A stretch of 64,000 nt of DNA from Shewanella sp. GD04112 (GTDB lineage Bacteria; Pseudomonadota; Gammaproteobacteria; Enterobacterales; Shewanellaceae): positions 2,232,001 through 2,296,000 of the forward strand of contig NZ_JAOEAL010000001.1 of the NCBI RefSeq assembly GCF_029835735.1. Direction: 5' to 3'. The number at the start of each line of letters is the position of its first letter. Positions within the stretch are counted from its first letter, which is position 1. Below the pieces are notes generated by a model, which was not told the DNA's origin, ran no database searches, and was given only the letters and a program-made list of their open reading frames with translations. Below, piece by piece: positions 60,029-64,000 of the stretch. The translations under genes and the position numbers were made by a program.

Positions 60029-61726
60029 ATGAGCCCTGCTAAAGATATTAGCCTGGTGGCGCCTAAACCTATCGTCTGGACCATTGCGGGTTCAGACAGC
60101 GGTGGCGGCGCGGGGATCCAAGCCGACTTAGCCACCATCAAGGATTTGGGCGGTTATGGATGTAGCGTAATCACTACGTTAACGGCCCAAAGTTCGGTGG
60201 AGGTGGCGTTAGTTGAGCCTGTGAGTGAGGCAATGTTACTTACACAGCTCTCGACCCTGTTAGCCGATCTACCGCCTCAGGCGATTAAGATTGGTTTACT
60301 CGCAAATCAGCAGCAACTGCACTTAGTTGCCGACTGGTTGGCTGGTTTTAAAACCCAATTTCCACTCGTCCCCGTTATTCTCGACCCTGTGATGGTTGCC
60401 AGCTGTGGGGATGAACTGGGCGATAAGAGCACTGCAAGTAAACCTATGGATTTTACTCCCTTTAAGGGCTTGATTAGCCTGATTACGCCGAATGTGCAGG
60501 AGTTGGCAAGGCTTACTGTCGCCACAGATAAACAAGCGTCAGCAATTCACACAAAAGCAGAGTTCGCCGCTGCGGCAATGCAACTCTCTGAACAATTAGA
60601 CTGCAGCGTATTAGCCAAGGGCGGCGATATTGATTTTGCGGCTCAGGCAAGCGTAGGCATTAATACAAGGGATAGCTTAAGCGGTCACAAAAGCGATATC
60701 ACAAGTCATCGCAGTGCCACAGATAATCAGCGTATGGCGGAAGATTTGTTGATTTGTCATCAGGTTACAGGTTGCACACCGCTCGACGCGAATGGCGGTT
60801 TTTGGCTCAGCAGCGCGCGGATAAACACGCGCCATAACCACGGCAGTGGCTGTACTCTGTCTTCGGCCATCGCCTCGGTGTTAGCCTTTGGCTTTGTATT
60901 GCAGGATGCGGTTGTGGTAGCAAAAGCCTATGTCAATCAAGGCTTAACTTATGCAGAGGGGATTGGCCAAGGCCCAGGGCCACTCGCGCGTACCGCTTGG
61001 CCGCACAGCTTAACAGCGTATCCTCAGGTCACTGCTTATTCTCAAAACAGCTTGAGTGAATCCAGTGATTTGCAATGCGGCGCGTTTAAGCGCCTTGATC
61101 CTGACTTAGGGATTTATCCAGTTGTCGATAACTTACTGTTACTCGAGCAGTTATTGGCGGCAGGCGTGAAGACGGTACAGATCAGGATAAAGTCTAATGT
61201 GCCAAACTCTAATGCGCTGACGTCGGACGAACTTGAGGCACAAATCCAAACTGCGATTGCCTTAGGTAAGCATTATGATGCGCAGCTTTTTATCAATGAT
61301 CATTGGCAGCTAGCGATAAAGCATGGCGCATTTGGGGTCCATCTTGGGCAAGAAGATTTGGCGGTAACGGATCTTAACGCCATTCATGCAGCGGGCTTGG
61401 CTCTTGGCATCTCTAGCCACGGTTATTTCGAGTTGCTGCGTGCCCATCAACATGCACCATCTTACATCGCCCTTGGGCATATCTTCCCAACGACCACAAA
61501 GCAAATGCCATCGGCGCCGCAGGGGTTATGTAAACTCACTTATTATGTTGAGCTGTTAAATGCGCACTATCCCTTAGTGGCAATTGGCGGCATAGGATCT
61601 TCGAATCTTGACCAAGTCAAAGCGACTGGGGTGAGCAATATTGCCGTGGTGCGGGCGATTACTGAATCAAGCGATCCAATAATGGCCTTTGCCGAATTGA
61701 CGCGAGCTTGGGAGTCAAGCCTATGA
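60029..61726 (+). CDS. thiDE: Fused hydroxymethylpyrimidine kinase / thiamine phosphate synthase (ThiD-ThiE)
   Basis: A 565-aa two-domain protein. The N-terminal part is ThiD (IAGSDSGGGAGIQADLATIKDLGGYG; NHGSGCTLSSAIAS near 280). The C-terminal part (about 350-565) is ThiE (VKTVQIRIK, INDHWQLAIKHGAFGVHLGQEDL, GHIFPTTTK, AIGGIGSSNLDQV). It phosphorylates HMP-P to HMP-PP and couples it to the thiazole phosphate. GGAGG seven bases before the ATG at 60029 fixes the start; the first bases overlap nothing of thiC. Confidence 0.95.
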   Translation: MSPAKDISLVAPKPIVWTIAGSDSGGGAGIQADLATIKDLGGYGCSVITTLTAQSSVEVALVEPVSEAMLLTQLSTLLADLPPQAIKIGLLANQQQLHLVADWLAGFKTQFPLVPVILDPVMVASCGDELGDKSTASKPMDFTPFKGLISLITPNVQELARLTVATDKQASAIHTKAEFAAAAMQLSEQLDCSVLAKGGDIDFAAQASVGINTRDSLSGHKSDITSHRSATDNQRMAEDLLICHQVTGCTPLDANGGFWLSSARINTRHNHGSGCTLSSAIASVLAFGFVLQDAVVVAKAYVNQGLTYAEGIGQGPGPLARTAWPHSLTAYPQVTAYSQNSLSESSDLQCGAFKRLDPDLGIYPVVDNLLLLEQLLAAGVKTVQIRIKSNVPNSNALTSDELEAQIQTAIALGKHYDAQLFINDHWQLAIKHGAFGVHLGQEDLAVTDLNAIHAAGLALGISSHGYFELLRAHQHAPSYIALGHIFPTTTKQMPSAPQGLCKLTYYVELLNAHYPLVAIGGIGSSNLDQVKATGVSNIAVVRAITESSDPIMAFAELTRAWESSL

Positions 61727-62739
61727 GCATCACACAAGAGCAGGCGCAATCCCTTGCCGATAAAGACTTTATTCGCTATTCGCGGCAAATATTTTTACCT
61801 GAAGTCGGCGAGGCTGGCCAGTTGATGCTTAAGCAGGCTCATGTCCTTATCGTAGGCCTCGGCGGCCTTGGGCAATTGGCGGCGCAGTATTTGGCTTGTG
61901 CCGGTGTTGGGCGCTTAACGCTTGTCGACGGCGATAGGGTGGAATTGTCCAATCTGCCAAGGCAATTACTCTTTAGTGATGACGATATTGGCCATCACAA
62001 GGCCCTCATTGCTAAACAAAAATTGGCCGTGTTGGCGCAAGGTTGTGAGATTGATGCCTTTGCCGAGCATTTGACTCTTGAGTCTGCGAACACTGTATTT
62101 TCTGGTCTGTTAGCCTATGGTAAAGAGACGAGGTTAGTGCTTGATTGTACTGATAATCTTGCGGCGCGCCATTGTATCAATCGGCTGTGTATTGAGCATG
62201 CCTTACCTCTGGTGAGTGCCGCCATTGCCGCTTTCAACGGCCAACTGTTTGCGGTTGATCAACAGCGTTTCCCAATGGGCGGTTGTTATCACTGTATTTT
62301 CCCCTCGAATACTCGCGCGCCACAAAATTGTAGCAGCCAAGGTGTGCTTGGCCCCAGTGTCGGCGTGATGGCATCGATGCAGGCGCTGCTAGCAATGCAA
62401 TTGTTGCTCCTAGCCACGCCGCCAACCTCTGCAACAAAGCAAACAGCCAATCAGACTTTCGAAGAGGCAAGCCATTCAATCGCCTCCACGAGAGCGCTAC
62501 TTGGGCGATTCTGGCGCTTCGATGCCAAGTTGCTGCAATGGCATTCGGCCGCATTAACCCGTGATCCCGAGTGCGAAGTGTGCGGATTAAAACCGAGTTC
62601 ATTAAAGCTGAATTCATTAAAACCGAGTGAATTCATGCAACGCCAATCAAGCGAGCGCGTAGAAAAGGCGAATGCTAACACTCAGCATTCGACCGTAACC
62701 GTTTCATTCAAATCTGTCCCTAATCGAGGTTTGTTATGA
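61723..62739 (+). CDS. thiF: Sulfur carrier adenylyltransferase ThiF
   Basis: A 338-aa E1-like enzyme that adenylates the C-terminus of ThiS. The nucleotide loop is VLIVGLGGLGQLAAQYLACAGVG, followed by LVDGDRVELSNLPRQLLF. Zinc-binding cysteines are CYHC and CEVC. It is longer than most ThiF (about 250) because of an insert and a C-terminal extension with a SSLKLNSLKPSE repeat. The ATG at 61723 overlaps the thiDE stop. Confidence 0.92.
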   Translation: MSITQEQAQSLADKDFIRYSRQIFLPEVGEAGQLMLKQAHVLIVGLGGLGQLAAQYLACAGVGRLTLVDGDRVELSNLPRQLLFSDDDIGHHKALIAKQKLAVLAQGCEIDAFAEHLTLESANTVFSGLLAYGKETRLVLDCTDNLAARHCINRLCIEHALPLVSAAIAAFNGQLFAVDQQRFPMGGCYHCIFPSNTRAPQNCSSQGVLGPSVGVMASMQALLAMQLLLLATPPTSATKQTANQTFEEASHSIASTRALLGRFWRFDAKLLQWHSAALTRDPECEVCGLKPSSLKLNSLKPSEFMQRQSSERVEKANANTQHSTVTVSFKSVPNRGLL

Positions 62740-62939
62740 TTTTAATTCATCTCAATAATATGCCCCAAACACTGCAACAACCGCTGAGTTTACAAGCCTT
62801 GTTAGAAGCACAAAATATTTGCCAACACTCGGTTGCCTTAGTGCTTAATGAGGCTGTTGTGCCAAAACACCGATGGTCATCTATCCAGTGCCAACACGAG
62901 GATAAGATTGATGTATTTGCCGTTGTAGCTGGAGGTTAA
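62736..62939 (+). CDS. thiS: Sulfur carrier protein ThiS
   Basis: A 67-aa ubiquitin-like carrier with the C-terminal GG (DVFAVVAGG) that is adenylated by ThiF and carries sulfur as thiocarboxylate. The ATG overlaps the thiF stop, and thiG starts one base after its stop. Confidence 0.93.
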   Translation: MILIHLNNMPQTLQQPLSLQALLEAQNICQHSVALVLNEAVVPKHRWSSIQCQHEDKIDVFAVVAGG

Positions 62940-62940
62940 G

Positions 62941-63705
62941 ATGTTAACGATTGCGGGTGTGGAATTTGAGTCACGATTATTTACGGGCACGGGTAAGTTC
63001 AGCTCAAGTCAGCTGATGCTGGAGTCCATTAAGGCGTCTAAATCGCAGTTGGTTACAGTTGCGATGAAAAGAATTGATTTGAAAACAGGAGCCGATGATT
63101 TGCTATCGCCACTAAGGCAAGCGGGCGTGCGACTCTTGCCTAATACATCGGGGGCGCGTAATGCGAAGGAAGCGATATTCGCCGCTGAACTGGCGCGGGA
63201 AATGCTGGGAACACAATGGGTTAAACTTGAAATTCATCCCGATCCCAAATACCTGATGCCCGATGCAGTCGAGACGTTAGCGGCGGCCAAAACCCTGTGT
63301 GAACGTGGGTTTATCGTGATGCCCTACGTGCATGCCGATCCTGTGTTATGTCGCCGCTTAGAAGAGGTTGGCTGCGCTGCCGTGATGCCACTGGCAAGCC
63401 CAATTGGCACTAATCAGGGGCTGGTGACTGAGTCTTTTATCAAGATGATTATTGAGCAGGCAAAAGTGCCCGTGGTGATTGATGCGGGAATTGGCGCGCC
63501 ATCCCATGCGGCCCACGCGATGGAGCTGGGAGCCGATGCCGTTCTGGTTAATACCGCCATCGCGAGTAGTGCTTCGCCCATTGAAATGGCGCAGTGCTTT
63601 AAGGATGCAGTAGATTGCGGGCGACGCGCCTTTGAAGCGGGGCTTGGCCGAGTGCAAACCCAGGCTGTCCATACCAGTCCATTAACAGGATTCTTGCAGC
63701 AATGA
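62941..63705 (+). CDS. thiG: Thiazole synthase ThiG
   Basis: A 254-aa TIM-barrel enzyme that forms the thiazole ring from DXP, ThiS-thiocarboxylate and dehydroglycine. Family signatures are FESRLFTGTGKFSS, LVTVAMKRID (Schiff-base lysine), LPNTSGARNAKEA, and PVVIDAGIGAPSHAAHAMELGADAVLVNTAIA. It overlaps thiH by four bases (ATGA). Confidence 0.96.
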   Translation: MLTIAGVEFESRLFTGTGKFSSSQLMLESIKASKSQLVTVAMKRIDLKTGADDLLSPLRQAGVRLLPNTSGARNAKEAIFAAELAREMLGTQWVKLEIHPDPKYLMPDAVETLAAAKTLCERGFIVMPYVHADPVLCRRLEEVGCAAVMPLASPIGTNQGLVTESFIKMIIEQAKVPVVIDAGIGAPSHAAHAMELGADAVLVNTAIASSASPIEMAQCFKDAVDCGRRAFEAGLGRVQTQAVHTSPLTGFLQQ

Positions 63706-64000
63706 GTTTTGTTGACCAATTTGCCCGCATTGAACGGGATAAGTTATTGCTGGCGTTATATTCCTGCACGGCAGCGGAGGTTGAGCGCGCCCTGATGCAA
63801 CCCGAGGGTAATCTAGAGAGTTTACTCGCCTTGTTGTCTCCAGCAGCAGAGCCCTATATTGAAGAGATGGCGCAGCGCTCGGCGGCGCTCACTCGGCAAC
63901 GCTTTGGGGCCAATATTGGACTCTATTTACCCTTATATCTGTCAAATCTGTGTGCCAACGAGTGCGACTATTGCGGCTTTAGCATGAGCAATAAGCTAAA
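63702..64000 (+). CDS. thiH: 2-iminoacetate synthase ThiH, 5' part
   Basis: Start of the radical SAM tyrosine lyase that supplies dehydroglycine for the thiazole ring. About 99 residues are visible, beginning MSFVDQFARIERDKLLLALY and reaching the radical SAM motif YLSNLCANECDYCGFS (C-x3-C-x2-C) before the window ends. It is the last visible gene of the thi operon. Confidence 0.93.
   Translation, partial: MSFVDQFARIERDKLLLALYSCTAAEVERALMQPEGNLESLLALLSPAAEPYIEEMAQRSAALTRQRFGANIGLYLPLYLSNLCANECDYCGFSMSNKL

Noticed and set aside
62234..62617. A 127-aa minus-strand frame inside thiF
   Set aside because: Opposite-strand shadow of a well-identified gene.
1..64000. tRNA, rRNA, CRISPR, transposase or phage genes
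   Set aside because: Reading both strands for conserved cloverleaf ends, regular direct repeats and transposase motifs gave nothing that held up.

Overview
The window looks like chromosomal DNA from a gammaproteobacterium of the genus Shewanella. Pointers are the kdnB/kdnA/kdsB cluster for 8-amino-Kdo, a periplasmic nitrate reductase of napEDABC type, a thi operon with a ThiD-ThiE fusion, a maltodextrin set (GH15, GH97, GPH-type permease) and the overall base composition. The species cannot be fixed from sequence alone. As far as I recall, S. oneidensis MR-1 has only a napDAGHB operon, so a relative carrying napEDABC fits better. No rRNA, tRNA, CRISPR array, phage or transposase was seen.

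Layout. 1-3.2 kb: end of opgG and all of opgH (periplasmic glucans). 3.4-5.8 kb: a YcbB-type L,D-transpeptidase and a YcbK-type peptidase, then a convergent small gene. 6.4-6.8 kb: rplY (L25). 6.9-13.1 kb: tamA-tamB on the minus strand. 13.2-18.9 kb: isoaspartyl peptidase, CBS protein, hrpA. 19.6-23.7 kb: napEDABC behind an FNR/EtrA-like box. 24-26 kb: an AT-rich accessory patch with a DUF4062 gene and a GNAT gene separated by a short attC-like inverted repeat, as in integron cassettes. 26.3-29.7 kb: DUF2897, kdsB, kdnB, kdnA. 30.1-34.1 kb: carbonic anhydrase, alpha/beta hydrolase, M15 peptidase, dapE, YffB/Spx-like protein. 34.3 kb: a 58-aa gene. 34.5-37.2 kb: TonB-dependent receptor. 37.7-39.3 kb: umuDC with a LexA box. 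39.6-41.9 kb: SLC13-type transporter and divergent AraC regulator. 42.1-46.4 kb and 51.4-53.5 kb: maltodextrin genes (GH15 glucoamylase, permease, GH97 alpha-glucosidase). Both promoter regions share CATACGTATTCA. 47.1-51.1 kb: YciI, alpha/beta hydrolase, rRNA-type methyltransferase, AhpD-like protein, AraC regulator. 53.8-57.4 kb: TrmK, NUDIX, TrhA/YqfA (with a perfect 26-bp palindrome resembling a FabR operator) and an unknown membrane protein. 57.6-64 kb: TPP riboswitch and thiC-thiDE-thiF-thiS-thiG-thiH, with thiH cut by the window end.

How genes work together. Several tight operons are visible from 4-base ATGA overlaps (tamA/tamB, napD/napA, umuD/umuC, yffB/dapE, thiDE/thiF/thiS, thiG/thiH). 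Most of the window is ordinary core genome. The least expected parts are the cassette-like DUF4062/GNAT patch, the regulatory palindromes, the structured rplY leader and a few unknown small proteins.
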